Assembly (NCBI RefSeq): GCF_900167975.1
Contig: NZ_FUZU01000001.1
Coordinates: 2,565,331 to 2,629,330 of the forward strand
Reading direction: 5' to 3'
DNA length: 64,000 bases
Source of the DNA: Ohtaekwangia koreensis
GTDB lineage: Bacteria; Bacteroidota; Bacteroidia; Cytophagales; Cyclobacteriaceae
Shown here: positions 35,231 through 44,619 of the stretch, one piece after another
Numbering within the stretch: position 1 is the first letter of the stretch
How the letters are laid out: each line of letters opens with the position of its first letter
Position numbers and translations under genes: made by a program
Notes under the pieces: generated by a model
Databases searched by the model: none
Told to the model about the DNA's origin: nothing
Seen by the model: only the letters and a program-made list of their open reading frames with translations

Positions 35231-35587
35231 ATGGAAAGCGCCATACTGGCTTTACTAGGAACGGTTGTTGGTGGTATAGTGACCGTACTCACTTCTTACT
35301 TCTTGCAAAAACAAAGGTTCGAACAAGAAGTAAAGCTCAAGCAGGAAGATAATAAGACAGAGTTTATGGCGGAGAATACGGCTAAACATTTCCTGAGTCA
35401 TAAGTCGTTTACAGACAGGTCTTTTGAAACGTTAAGGAATCACCTGGGCGGATTTGATGACGATGAATTGAGGAAGATACTGGTAAGAGCAGGAGCCATC
35501 CGGGTTACCCGGGATGATGGTTCTGAATGGTGGCGTTTGCTTTCGCGGATGGATGAGTATATTGAAACAAAAAGAGCAAAGCATTAA
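35231..35587 (+). CDS. Conserved hypothetical protein with N-terminal membrane anchor
   Basis: 118 residues: one membrane helix (ILALLGTVVGGIVTVLTSYFLQ) followed by a coiled-coil-like charged stretch and a compact C-terminal domain (FETLRNHLGGFDDDELRKIL, RAGAIRVTRDDGSEWWRLLSR) that looks like a winged-helix-type fold. No function can be given. 23 bases upstream of the sulfurtransferase gene. Confidence 0.7.
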   Translation: MESAILALLGTVVGGIVTVLTSYFLQKQRFEQEVKLKQEDNKTEFMAENTAKHFLSHKSFTDRSFETLRNHLGGFDDDELRKILVRAGAIRVTRDDGSEWWRLLSRMDEYIETKRAKH

Positions 35588-35610
35588 ATTCAAATCTTAA
35601 TAGCAACGAT

Positions 35611-36456
35611 ATGTATATCCTGGATCCGAAAGATGTTCTGGCTTACCAGAAAGAGCACCACGCAATTTTGATTGATGCGCGAGGCGGTCCGGATGCCTAC
35701 GCGCGCTATATTTCCGCCCATGCTGAAGGAGCCTATTTTGTAGATCTGGAAAGTCAGCTTTCTGAAAAGTCTGTGAATGCTGCGCGAGGTGGTCGGCATC
35801 CTTTACCGGATATGAAAAACTTCGGTGCCTGGTTAGGTTCATTCGGTATAACACCGTCAACACATATACTTGTATACGATGATAAAGCTGGCGCCAATGC
35901 CGCTGCACGGCTCTGGTGGATGCTAAAAGCAATAGGTCACAACGCTATATATGTAGTTAGCGGAGGTTTGGATGCCATGGCCAAAGCAGGTGTACCGATT
36001 TCATCAAGTGTTCCAGAGGCATTAAAGCCAGCTGCTCCGTATCCTGTAACGGATTCAGCCATTCCGGTGGTAAATGTGGAGGCGGTTATCAAGGCAACGC
36101 AAAACCCTGACTTTCTTGTGATTGATGTGCGTGAAGGGTATAGATATAGGGGAGAGAGTGAACCGATAGACCTGGTAGCAGGACATATACCCGGAGCGGT
36201 AAACGTTCCCTTTGTTACCAACTTACAGGCTGATGGAAAATTTCTTTCTCCGGCTGAGCTCGCTTCAAAATATAGGGAAGTAATCGGCAACCGGAATCCT
36301 GAGCATGTTATCGTTCATTGTGGCTCCGGAGTCACGGCCTGCCATACACTTTTGGCCATGAATGAAGCCGGCATTGAAGGTGCTAAACTATACGTTGGTT
36401 CATGGAGTGAATGGTCACGGAATGATTATCCGATCGCAGTCGGAGAGAAGCCCTAA
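35611..36456 (+). CDS. Thiosulfate/3-mercaptopyruvate sulfurtransferase
   Basis: 281 residues with two rhodanese domains. The N-terminal one is inactive (DKAGANAAARLWW, no Cys), the C-terminal one has the active Cys237 in VHCGSGVTACH. The CGSGVTA loop is the 3-mercaptopyruvate type (SseA). Transfers sulfur to cyanide or thiols in the cytoplasm. Ends before a hairpin terminator. Confidence 0.92.
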   Translation: MYILDPKDVLAYQKEHHAILIDARGGPDAYARYISAHAEGAYFVDLESQLSEKSVNAARGGRHPLPDMKNFGAWLGSFGITPSTHILVYDDKAGANAAARLWWMLKAIGHNAIYVVSGGLDAMAKAGVPISSSVPEALKPAAPYPVTDSAIPVVNVEAVIKATQNPDFLVIDVREGYRYRGESEPIDLVAGHIPGAVNVPFVTNLQADGKFLSPAELASKYREVIGNRNPEHVIVHCGSGVTACHTLLAMNEAGIEGAKLYVGSWSEWSRNDYPIAVGEKP

Positions 36457-36468
36457 ATATATACGTGT

Positions 36469-36491
36469 AATGCTTTTCTGTGTAAAGCATT
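36469..36491 (+). terminator. Terminator after sulfurtransferase gene
   Basis: Stem AATGCTTT / AAAGCATT with TCTGTGT loop followed by TTTATT. Confidence 0.65.
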
Positions 36492-36773
36492 TTTATTCTC
36501 CATTATTCTCATGAGCCTTTTCAAGTGCTATAGCATGGTAGTGTACTTGCTATACCAGGGTTGGTAGATTGATGTAACTTGTCGTAACTTTTTTAAACCT
36601 GTCGATTTTTTGACTCATTAGTGGTTACCTCTTAAAGATCAATTTATCAAAAATCTTCATTTATGACTGTTTTCATACATCAGCAAGTCGAGGTATCATA
36701 GTCAATTTCCGATGTGCGTTGTACGGCCAATCTTTGTCGGTACATACTCAAACTCGAAATACCTTAACCTAAC
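36492..36773. other. Intergenic region upstream of membrane protein gene
   Basis: About 280 bases with no gene; presumed promoter region of the 36774 gene, no clear element seen. Confidence 0.4.
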
Positions 36774-37280
36774 ATGAAAAAAGCCATTGACTTTTTGCGA
36801 TCGGAAGTCTTTATATTTCTGACGCTCTTATTGGTCATAACCTCGCAGATTATTCACACGATGTATCTCTTCGAAACAGTACGTGTGTTTGATCTGAGCT
36901 TCGAAATTGCATCGTATCGGTTTACGATTGCCAACTGGGTACATGCCTTCATATTCGCCCTCGCCATCGAAGCTGCCATCCTGATGTTCATCCTCAACGG
37001 TAAGCCTACACCTTCCAAGGTATATGCCGTAGCTTCTTTTGCAACGAATCTTTTGTATTACAAAGTATGGATGGTACCCTTGCCAACAATTTTTGCAAGC
37101 GTGCTGATCAGTTCTATGCTTGCAGGTTCTATCTGGTTCTTCTCTGACTTATTAGCAGAGAAGATCAGCATGGCCGATGTTCCTTCCAAAGAGGAAGATG
37201 AGTTGAAGAAGATATTGGCCGCTACAGATGAGGTAAAAAAAATTAACTTCAAGACTACCATGCCTATGAACGGCCGGTAA
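36774..37280 (+). CDS. Integral membrane protein of unknown function
   Basis: 168 residues with about four membrane helices (VFIFLTLLLVITSQIIHTMYL, WVHAFIFALAIEAAILMFIL, a YAVASFATNLLYYKVW segment, FASVLISSMLAGSIWFFSDLL) and a charged tail SKEEDELKKILAATDEVKK. No family recognised. Ends in front of a strong terminator. Confidence 0.7.
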   Translation: MKKAIDFLRSEVFIFLTLLLVITSQIIHTMYLFETVRVFDLSFEIASYRFTIANWVHAFIFALAIEAAILMFILNGKPTPSKVYAVASFATNLLYYKVWMVPLPTIFASVLISSMLAGSIWFFSDLLAEKISMADVPSKEEDELKKILAATDEVKKINFKTTMPMNGR

Positions 37281-37304
37281 TTTCAGATAACAACAAGATT
37301 GTAG

Positions 37305-37334
37305 AAAGGCGCGGAGCGAGAGCTTCGCGCCTTT
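37305..37334 (+). terminator. Rho-independent terminator
   Basis: Stem AAAGGCGCG / CGCGCCTTT with 12-base loop, then TTTTG. Confidence 0.85.
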
Positions 37335-37383
37335 TTTGTTACCTGCGATCTCTTATCTTTATACGTATTGTAACATTCTATAC

Positions 37384-37731
37384 TTGAAGGCGATTGATGC
37401 TTATTTCCTGGAGAAAGAAGAACCTGTAAAAAGCTATTTACAGGCGTTACGTGAAATTATTCTTCACCATGACAAGAACATCACTGAGACATGGAAATAT
37501 AGCATGCCGGTCTATTGCTATAACGATAAAATGTTTTGTTACCTCTGGGTTCATAAGAAATATAAGCAACCCTATATAGGTATTGTTGAAGGAAAGAAGA
37601 TTGACCATCCACAGCTTATTATTGAGAAGCGTGCCCGCATGAAGATCATGCTCTTTGACCCCGCCCGCGATATACCTATAAAAACCTTGAAGAAGATATT
37701 GAAGGAAGTGATAGCACTTTATCCAAAATAA
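37384..37731 (+). CDS. DUF1801 protein (iron-chaperone fold)
   Basis: About 115 residues starting at the TTG at 37384 (M/LKAIDAYFLEKEEPVKSYLQ), chosen because the frame upstream runs into the terminator at 37305-37334. ALREIILHHDKNITETWKYSMPVYCYNDKMFCYLWVHKK in parts and the end KTLKKILKEVIALYPK are the DUF1801/YdhG-like fold. Role uncertain. Confidence 0.8.
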   Translation: MKAIDAYFLEKEEPVKSYLQALREIILHHDKNITETWKYSMPVYCYNDKMFCYLWVHKKYKQPYIGIVEGKKIDHPQLIIEKRARMKIMLFDPARDIPIKTLKKILKEVIALYPK

Positions 37732-37759
37732 AAATGCTGCCCGATTCAGGCAGCATTTT
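37731..37759. terminator. Bidirectional terminator
   Basis: Stem AAAATGCTGCC / GGCAGCATTTT with CGATTCA loop between convergent genes; overlaps the DUF1801 stop. Confidence 0.85.
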
Positions 37760-37774
37760 TATTTTAAGGCCTCT

Positions 37775-40087
37775 TTATTTTTTAGTCTTCCACCAGCTTG
37801 CCGGTATCGCGGATGGTTTGCCACCTTGTGTGCTATATTTCAGATCCAGCGTGTATCCACCACCACCTTCTACAAAGTCAAGTTCGAAACGGTGCAATCC
37901 TTTTTCCAGGGCAACGCCACCACTTTTCTGAAGCGGAGCATGCAAGCCATCATTGTCGACAACCAACCGGTCGTCTATGCGCAGAACGCCACCATCATCG
38001 CAGGTAAAGTAGAAATTATAAATACCTTGCTCGGGCACCTCTATATAGCCCCTATATTTCAGGCCGAAACTACCTTTCCCCAGACTTTCCGGAACCACTA
38101 TATCCTCAACCGTTAGAGTAGTATCTGCATCAGCTTTGATCTTCTGCGTTCCCTTAAAGAAACCTCTGTAGTAGGAAAGTGTTAATCCGTTGTAAACACC
38201 TTCCGCAGGCTGTGCTGGTGAGTAGGATTGTTTGTCATATTCAATTGCATATACATCACCTCTTCTTCCACCCGAATTAAAGGCAGCGAGTTTTATAGTA
38301 ACCTTGTTGTCGATGGTAAGGGGTTTATCAAGCGTTGGAGATTGTAAATCAGGAAGACTTCCATCTGTAGTATAGTGTAATGAAAGGCCTTTCACCGGAG
38401 GCTTCACATCCAGCACAACATTATCGACAAACGCATTTTTTTGCGTGAAGCCCTCAAGCTCCGGAAGACGATAGCTTATATTCAGACGATCAAGTCTGTC
38501 ATAATGATGAACGAGTCTGGCAAGATATCCTTCATAGTCATTACGATTTGTCCACAGAACTTCACTCAACGCTGTCATGCGTGGCATGATCATATAGTCA
38601 GCTCTGGTTTCGGTTGGTATATACTCTGTCCACGTATTAGCCTGCGCTCCCATAATGTTTGCAGCAGCCAACGAATCAAGACCTTTCGGGATCGGATTGA
38701 AGTGGTATACATTATAGATGGAATGCTCATCGGGCTGCGAATCGAAGTATAGCGGATTGCCCGGAGTCATAATAACTTTGTTGCCATTTCGGGCAGCGTT
38801 TACCGGTGCCTCAGGAACCCAGGCACGCCAGTACATGACAATGGCAGAAGGCGTTACACCTCCCTCGAGAATTTCATCCCAGCCAATTAATTTTTTGCCA
38901 TTCGCATTGAAGAATTTTTCCATGCGGTGAACGAAATAACTCTGTAGTTCATTGAGGTCTTTAATGTTATTCTTTTTCATCAGCACTTTGCATGCGTCTG
39001 ATTTTCCCCACGAGGTTTTTTCAACTTCATCAGCCCCCAGGTGTATATAGGTGGATGGGAACAATTCGAAAATTTCTTTGAATACATCCTCTGCAAATTG
39101 AAACGTCTCTTCGTTACAGGGACATACCGGTGTTGAAAATAATTTACCCCACGCAGCATTACCATCGCAAGCCAGGTATGGATACTCGCGGATAGCAGCC
39201 ATCATGTGTCCAGGCATGTCAATCTCCGGAATAATATCGATGTGGCGTGCGGCAGCAAAAGCGATGATGTCACGCATTTCATCCTGTGTATAAAAACCAC
39301 CATATACTGTTTTGCCATTACGCTGAACAATATGCTTGGGGTCAATGATAAAATCAGGATTGTCTTTTGCACGATTCATGCAAACAGAATCCTGGTTGTT
39401 AAACTCGCGCCATGCACCGTTCTCTGTAAGCTTGGGATATTTTTTGATTTCGATTCGCCACCCTTGATCATCGGTAAGATGCAAATGCAGTTTGTTGAAC
39501 TTATAGAGCGCGAGCAGGTCTATAAATTTTTTTAGATAATCGATCGAGAAAAAATGACGTGATACATCCAGATGCATACCGCGCCAGTCATATTTTGGAT
39601 AATCAACAATGGAGACTGCCGGTATTTTTATCGCGGAAGATTTTTGTTCTGAATGTTCAATTTCAGCAGGGAGTAATTGTCGAATTGTTTCGATAGCCCT
39701 AAAAATACCCGCACCGCTTTTTGCTTTTATCGTCACTGTTTTTTCAGTGACATCCAAGGTATATGCCTCTGTATGGGTAAGCGTAGTGTCCTGGACGAAT
39801 GTAATAGTATGATCACCGGCTGATTCCGCTATAGCAATTGTATACCCGGTAGCCTGTTGTAGCAATGCCTGCAGGAGTTCAGCTTCCGGAGCGAATGCGT
39901 CAGGTGTTCCTTGTATGGTGATCCTGGTTTTTTCTGTTACGTTGAATGCTCCCGGTCTGGCCTCTAACGTTTGAGGAGCAGGGATCAGCGCATAGCGCTT
40001 GGTTACATCATGGTCTTCGGTCTTTTCGTGCTGGCAGGATACCAGGAGGGTACAAAGTGCGATAGCGTAGGCTATAGAGTGCTTCAT
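37775..40087 (-). CDS. GH20 beta-N-acetylhexosaminidase lipoprotein with PA14 domain
   Basis: About 770 residues from ATG at 40085-40087; the frame is open 46 codons further but MKHSIAYAIALCTLLVSC is an evident lipoprotein signal. Domains: GH20b (~30-165), GH20 barrel (~165-510) with HLHLTDDQGWRIE and the catalytic pair D353-E354 in HLGADEVE, a chitobiase C-terminal-like segment (LHYTTDGSLPD), and a C-terminal PA14 domain (GIYNFYFTCDDGGVLRIDD). Removes terminal GlcNAc or GalNAc from chito-oligosaccharides or glycans. Possible partner of the GH18 chitinase. Confidence 0.95.
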   Translation of the reverse strand: MKHSIAYAIALCTLLVSCQHEKTEDHDVTKRYALIPAPQTLEARPGAFNVTEKTRITIQGTPDAFAPEAELLQALLQQATGYTIAIAESAGDHTITFVQDTTLTHTEAYTLDVTEKTVTIKAKSGAGIFRAIETIRQLLPAEIEHSEQKSSAIKIPAVSIVDYPKYDWRGMHLDVSRHFFSIDYLKKFIDLLALYKFNKLHLHLTDDQGWRIEIKKYPKLTENGAWREFNNQDSVCMNRAKDNPDFIIDPKHIVQRNGKTVYGGFYTQDEMRDIIAFAAARHIDIIPEIDMPGHMMAAIREYPYLACDGNAAWGKLFSTPVCPCNEETFQFAEDVFKEIFELFPSTYIHLGADEVEKTSWGKSDACKVLMKKNNIKDLNELQSYFVHRMEKFFNANGKKLIGWDEILEGGVTPSAIVMYWRAWVPEAPVNAARNGNKVIMTPGNPLYFDSQPDEHSIYNVYHFNPIPKGLDSLAAANIMGAQANTWTEYIPTETRADYMIMPRMTALSEVLWTNRNDYEGYLARLVHHYDRLDRLNISYRLPELEGFTQKNAFVDNVVLDVKPPVKGLSLHYTTDGSLPDLQSPTLDKPLTIDNKVTIKLAAFNSGGRRGDVYAIEYDKQSYSPAQPAEGVYNGLTLSYYRGFFKGTQKIKADADTTLTVEDIVVPESLGKGSFGLKYRGYIEVPEQGIYNFYFTCDDGGVLRIDDRLVVDNDGLHAPLQKSGGVALEKGLHRFELDFVEGGGGYTLDLKYSTQGGKPSAIPASWWKTKK

Positions 40088-40366
40088 TCTTGAATAGTTA
40101 CTTTTTGAGCGGTTAAATATATCATTCAAAGCGTAAAGACCATATTGATCTTTTATGCAGGGTGATAAATAATTTTGGCATTTATATACAGCAGGATAAA
40201 CTGATATAACCGTGAATTCTAACACTCACTTGAAAAATTTAACGGATGAATTTATATGTGTGGCAAGCGTAACCGATAGAAGTCTTACTGTGTGTCCGTG
40301 TGTTGTTGCGCTCGCAAGAACTCTTGAAGAATATTGAAAATAAAAGCTGGCTATAGGGCTTCCATG

Positions 40367-41104
40367 TCATGTCTTCACAGGGGCATCCACGATGTCCTGA
40401 ACTTCCTTCGCATTGCGTATTGCAGCGACATCTACGTCATTGTTAAAGTAAATATAAATATCCCGGGTACTTCGAAATGACTTGAGTGCATGCGCGATTT
40501 CTTTCAGCTTTTTAAGACTATAAGGCGAACGATATAAATCGGGAACACCATGAAAACGATAATAAAGTGCAGGAGCAGTTTTCAATACATCATCGGGAAG
40601 CGATGGATAACTGATGCTGCAAAAGGTGATTGAATTCTCTTTCAGAGTTTTATATACCCGTTCGTTCCACCAGCTCACGTGTCTGAATTCGATAGCATTT
40701 ATAAAAGAAGTATCGACAACCGACAAAATTCTTTCCAGGTTTTGTTCGCTATATTCAAAACGAGGATGAAGTTGAAACAGAACCGTGCCGAGTTTTTCTT
40801 TCAACCCTTTACTCACAACATTATAAAACTCCTTCATTTCGCGGGTCACGTTCACAAACTTTTTGTAGTGCGTGATCATACGCGGAGCTTTCACGGTAAA
40901 TTTAAATTGCTCCGGACTTCTGTTGTACCATCCCTCCAGCGTCTCCAGTTTTGGAAAGCGATAAAATGTAACATTCAGCTCAACGGTGTTGAAGTGCTGG
41001 CAATAGAACTCAAACCACTTTTTCATAGGCAGGCCCCGCGGATAAAAGTGGTCCCGCCAATGTTTATAGTAAAATCCTGAACAGCCAATCCACCAGTTTC
41101 GCAT
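40367..41104 (-). CDS. DUF72 family protein
   Basis: About 245 residues from ATG at 41102-41104 (MRNWWIGCSGFYYKHWRDHFYP); the longer open frame upstream is not coding in character. WIGCSGFYYKHW, FNTVELNVTFYRFP, FTVKAPRMITHYKK, VLFQLHPRF, IEFRHVSWW and YFNNDVDVAAIRNA are all DUF72 (YecE-like) TIM-barrel marks. Function not established. Confidence 0.92.
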   Translation of the reverse strand: MRNWWIGCSGFYYKHWRDHFYPRGLPMKKWFEFYCQHFNTVELNVTFYRFPKLETLEGWYNRSPEQFKFTVKAPRMITHYKKFVNVTREMKEFYNVVSKGLKEKLGTVLFQLHPRFEYSEQNLERILSVVDTSFINAIEFRHVSWWNERVYKTLKENSITFCSISYPSLPDDVLKTAPALYYRFHGVPDLYRSPYSLKKLKEIAHALKSFRSTRDIYIYFNNDVDVAAIRNAKEVQDIVDAPVKT

Positions 41105-41330
41105 AGAGGTTGTTTTGGAAGATTGATAAAAAAATGTTCCTGTAAGTATACATGCCGTAATGGGAAAGTATTGTTGGGATTGTAGAGAGACAATTCCCCA
41201 GGAATAATTTGTAATTGGAAATACATGAATCAATACCACTATAGCGAAGACACGATGTTGAGTATACAACGGTATGGATACTGCTTAATGTATGGGGGAA
41301 GAGAGGAATATACCTGGATCAAAAGTAGAG

Positions 41331-41363
41331 AAACACATAGCCCTGTACGGCTATGTGTTTTTT
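41331..41363. terminator. Bidirectional terminator
   Basis: Perfect stem AAACACATAGCC / GGCTATGTGTTT with CTGTAC loop, T-run after it. Confidence 0.85.
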
Positions 41364-41381
41364 ATAGGTTGTTGGTATATA

Positions 41382-41831
41382 TTAATGTGGATTTAATACA
41401 AACTCTTTTTTAGGAGGAAAGTATAACGTTTTCTTCCAGTCGATTGACAGAATTTGTTCCAGGATATTTTTTAACTCTGAGATGGAGTTGGGTTTTACCG
41501 CAAAGAGGTTCGAACCCTGGCGATAGCAATACTCTACATTTGCCAGGTCTGCCAGCGAAGAGTATATAATTATAGGTATAGCATCGTATTTTTTATTCGC
41601 GCGGATCTCCTTCAAACATTGGTGGCCGCCCTTGCAAGGCATGAGCAAATCAAGGAAAAGTATATCCGGTGTTTTTTCTTCCAATAGTTTTAGTAAAATC
41701 TCTCCATTCTCTGCGCGTGTTAAAAGTACTGTAAATGCTATCTCTTCTACTGCCATTGAAAAGATATAGTAGTCATCGTCATCATCCTCAGCAAGCAAAA
41801 CATTTGTCGCACTGTTTCTAGTCAAGTTCAT
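41382..41831 (-). CDS. Single-domain response regulator
   Basis: About 149 residues; ATG at 41829-41831 chosen over the GTG at 41855. A receiver domain only: acidic pocket LLAEDDDDDYY, phosphoacceptor Asp in DILFLDLLMPCKGG, Ser in IIIYSSLAD and Lys in FAVKPNS. Rcp1/CheY type, output through protein contacts with a partner kinase not encoded next to it. Orphan. Confidence 0.9.
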   Translation of the reverse strand: MNLTRNSATNVLLAEDDDDDYYIFSMAVEEIAFTVLLTRAENGEILLKLLEEKTPDILFLDLLMPCKGGHQCLKEIRANKKYDAIPIIIYSSLADLANVEYCYRQGSNLFAVKPNSISELKNILEQILSIDWKKTLYFPPKKEFVLNPH

Positions 41832-42207
41832 ACTGCTCTTTTTACTGTTAGACACTCTTGAAATGAAGGGGGAGTAGTGTCTGTTTTGATAATAAATAAA
41901 ACAAATAATACAGATAAGGTTTAAAAATACTGAAACAAATTGCGTTTAAAAATAGGGTTCGCTGACAGCACCACCCTTTAATGAGTGGGCATAGTTTTTT
42001 AAACCGGTGATGGATCTTCTTGAACATGCGCTTAAAAAATTGGTAACGATAGAAATTAAGCAGTTTTGCGAAATGATAGCTCAATGACTCGAAGGAGTCA
42101 TTACCGATGTGTGATCTTCATTTGATATTTGCGCGAAATTTTTTTTGCCCTGTTTTACTTTTATCAAAAGGGCTTACATTCGCGACTGGATTTTTGATTT
42201 TTACTGA
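41832..42207. other. Gene-free stretch between response regulator and phosphodiesterase genes
   Basis: About 375 bases with divergent promoters presumably. A perfect short hairpin AATGACTC/GAGTCATT (42083-42102) lacks a T-run, so is not a standard terminator. Confidence 0.4.
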
Positions 42208-43425
42208 ATGAGAAGAGTATGGGTGCTTATCCTCTGGCTGTCGGTTTTTACGATCGCGGAAGCACAACAAAAACAAACACCATATGTTGTACTGGTATCG
42301 TTTGATGGTTTTCGGTATGACTATGTTTCAAAATTTAATGCACCAAACTTCAACGCATTCATCCGTAAGGGAAGCGCTGCCACGGGATTGATTCCTTCCT
42401 TTCCAAGCAAAACATTTCCTAACCACTATACACTCGTTACAGGTCTATATCCCGGCCATCATGGTTTGGTCGATAATACATTTTATGATCCTTCGCTAAA
42501 GAAAGTATATGCGATGAAGAATAAGGCTGTAGTGCGCGATACTTCTTTTTATGGAGGCACTCCGCTCTGGCAGTTGGCGCAACAAGCGGGGCAACGTACC
42601 GCTTCTTTTTTCTGGGTGGGTTCTGAGACACCTATAAAAGGTGAGCTGCCAAGCTATTACTTTCCCTATGACGAAGCTGTTAAAAATGATAAACGCATCG
42701 ACCAGGTAATAGATTGGTTGAAACTTCCTGAAAAGGAGCGGCCACATTTTATATCGCTATATTTCTCTCTCGTTGATTCAGAAGGACATCGCTCTGGTCC
42801 TGCTTCTGATAAATTAAAAGAAACCGTTTTAGGAGCTGATTCACTATTAGGAACTCTGGAAAGTAAATTGAAGGCCCTTAATTTACCGGTGAACGTTATT
42901 GTCGTCTCCGATCATGGAATGTATGAGTTAAAAGAAGAGGAGATCACCTATATAACGCTGCAGAAACTATATAATGTAGCGGATACTTCTGTTGTTACTG
43001 CCAATGGCGGAACGCAGGCGCACATCTATACACGTAAAGCTGATTCGCTATATACAATTATCAAAAAACAAGAGCACCATTTTAAGGTTTACAAGCGCAA
43101 CGAAATGCCGGCAGGGTGGCACTACAATAACCCTCGCTCTGGTGATTTACTGATTGTAGCGGAGCCTGGATATTATATTCAGGATGTAGCACGTGCGTTT
43201 GGAAATTGGCAGTCAACTGCTTTCGGTGTACATGGTTACGATCCGGGAGTTGTAAAAGAAATGCAAGGTATATTTTACGCCAAAGGACCCAACATCAAGG
43301 CAGGAGTAAAGATCGATGCCTTTGAAAATATACATGTATATCCACTGATTGCAAAAATACTGGGATTGAAAACGACAGCGATCGATGGCGATTTTAAGGT
43401 ATTAAAACCAGTCTACAAAAAGTAA
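42208..43425 (+). CDS. Secreted nucleotide pyrophosphatase/phosphodiesterase (alkaline phosphatase superfamily)
   Basis: 405 residues; signal peptide ending IAEAQ. VLVSFDGFRYDY holds the first metal Asp, FPSKTFPNHYTLVTGLYPGHHG the catalytic Thr, then SLVDSEGHRSGP (Asp, His), VVSDHGM (Asp, His) and FGVHGYDP (His): all zinc ligands of the NPP family are present. Cleaves phosphodiesters or pyrophosphates of nucleotides or lipids in the periplasm. Confidence 0.93.
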   Translation: MRRVWVLILWLSVFTIAEAQQKQTPYVVLVSFDGFRYDYVSKFNAPNFNAFIRKGSAATGLIPSFPSKTFPNHYTLVTGLYPGHHGLVDNTFYDPSLKKVYAMKNKAVVRDTSFYGGTPLWQLAQQAGQRTASFFWVGSETPIKGELPSYYFPYDEAVKNDKRIDQVIDWLKLPEKERPHFISLYFSLVDSEGHRSGPASDKLKETVLGADSLLGTLESKLKALNLPVNVIVVSDHGMYELKEEEITYITLQKLYNVADTSVVTANGGTQAHIYTRKADSLYTIIKKQEHHFKVYKRNEMPAGWHYNNPRSGDLLIVAEPGYYIQDVARAFGNWQSTAFGVHGYDPGVVKEMQGIFYAKGPNIKAGVKIDAFENIHVYPLIAKILGLKTTAIDGDFKVLKPVYKK

Positions 43426-43638
43426 CTATATAAGTATAGCTACAGGTATATAGTCATTGAAATAAAAATCTATTTTTTTCGGAGTTGAATTTCCGGATTG
43501 CTTCTTATCATCACTTTTTTCAGCAGGAGCTTTTTTCTCTTCTCTTTCTTTTGGAGAATTGGGATGCATAATCTGTGGCGGATTTGGCGTTTTTACACCC
43601 GCAGAAGAATCCGTGCCCTTATTTTTGTCTTGTTCCAT
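43426..43638 (-). CDS. Small hydrophilic protein, likely disordered
   Basis: About 70 residues from MEQDKNKGTDSSAG; rich in Lys, Glu, Pro and Ser (NSPKEREEKKAPAEKSDDKK), no signal or membrane segment, ending in a short hydrophobic tail IPVAILI. It converges on the phosphodiesterase gene with no gap. No homologue recognised; coding status is moderate. Confidence 0.45.
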   Translation of the reverse strand: MEQDKNKGTDSSAGVKTPNPPQIMHPNSPKEREEKKAPAEKSDDKKQSGNSTPKKIDFYFNDYIPVAILI

Positions 43639-43706
43639 AATCATTCTGTTTAGATCGAATGTTAAAAAACAATGCCTGCGAGAATGCGTGAGAATATACT
43701 ATTATA

Positions 43707-44603
43707 TTAACGATGCTGGTCGTACTTGTTTACAGGTATTGAATTGCGGAGCAAATCGATTTCATTTTGTGTGAGCTGTGGTGCTGCTGCCGCACGAATA
43801 TTTTCTTCCAGTTGCTCCGGTGTTCTGATGCCGACAACGGCACTCGTGACAGCCGCATGTTGCAGTACAAATTGTAAAGCGGTTGCCGTTTTACTTCTAC
43901 TTGCTCCTGAAACGGATGTAACTGCTTCTGCCGCGGTTGATACTTGCTCAGCGGTATAATTCAGATAAGGCTCCGCAGGTTTACTCACCAGCAATCCTTT
44001 CGCTATACTTCCCCGCGTCACCACACCAATGCTATTTTGATCAAGCAGTGAGAGGCATTCTTCCTCCGGTCTGCGATCCAGTAAACTATACTGCATCATC
44101 ACGCTTACGATATTGGAACGCGTTATATACTGGCGAATCACATTCGGACGTATAGACGATATGCCGTAGTACCGGATCTTGCCTTGTTGCCTGAGTAACT
44201 CAAAGGCTTCAATGGTCTCATCGATGGGATCGTCCAGCGTGCCGCCATGCAGTTGGTATAGATCAATGTAATCTGTCTGAAGCCGCGATAAGCTTTTCTC
44301 TACTGCCTGAAGTATATATTTTCGGGAAGCGTTCCAGTCCAGTCCTCTGCCATCACTACGCGGTTGATTACCAACTTTCGTTGCCAGTATTACTTTAGAG
44401 CGCATAGCTTTAAAAGCGCGGCCCACGGTTTCTTCATTGAATCCGCGCTGGTATATATCTGCGGTATCAAAATAATTGATGCCCTTCTCGAAGGCAGTGT
44501 GCAATAGTTTAGCATTCGCCTCATGGTCGTCCTCCAGAGACATACAGCCAAAACTTATTTCGCTGATCTGCAGATCAGATGTACCCAGTTTTTTATACTT
44601 CAT
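43707..44603 (-). CDS. Aldo/keto reductase
   Basis: About 298 residues starting MKYKKLGTSDLQISEISFG (ATG at 44601-44603). The tetrad is clear: Asp and Tyr in YFDTADIY, Lys in VILATKVG, His in YQLHGG; the barrel ends with VVGIRTPEQLEENI. NADPH-dependent reduction of aldehydes or ketones. Starts 16 bases after the amidohydrolase stop, so the two form an operon. Confidence 0.93.
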   Translation of the reverse strand: MKYKKLGTSDLQISEISFGCMSLEDDHEANAKLLHTAFEKGINYFDTADIYQRGFNEETVGRAFKAMRSKVILATKVGNQPRSDGRGLDWNASRKYILQAVEKSLSRLQTDYIDLYQLHGGTLDDPIDETIEAFELLRQQGKIRYYGISSIRPNVIRQYITRSNIVSVMMQYSLLDRRPEEECLSLLDQNSIGVVTRGSIAKGLLVSKPAEPYLNYTAEQVSTAAEAVTSVSGASRSKTATALQFVLQHAAVTSAVVGIRTPEQLEENIRAAAAPQLTQNEIDLLRNSIPVNKYDQHR

Positions 44604-44619
44604 GTGAATCTGTGAGATG

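Noticed and set aside
42083-42102. Perfect 8-bp hairpin as a terminator
   Set aside because: No T-run follows on either strand and no gene ends close by.
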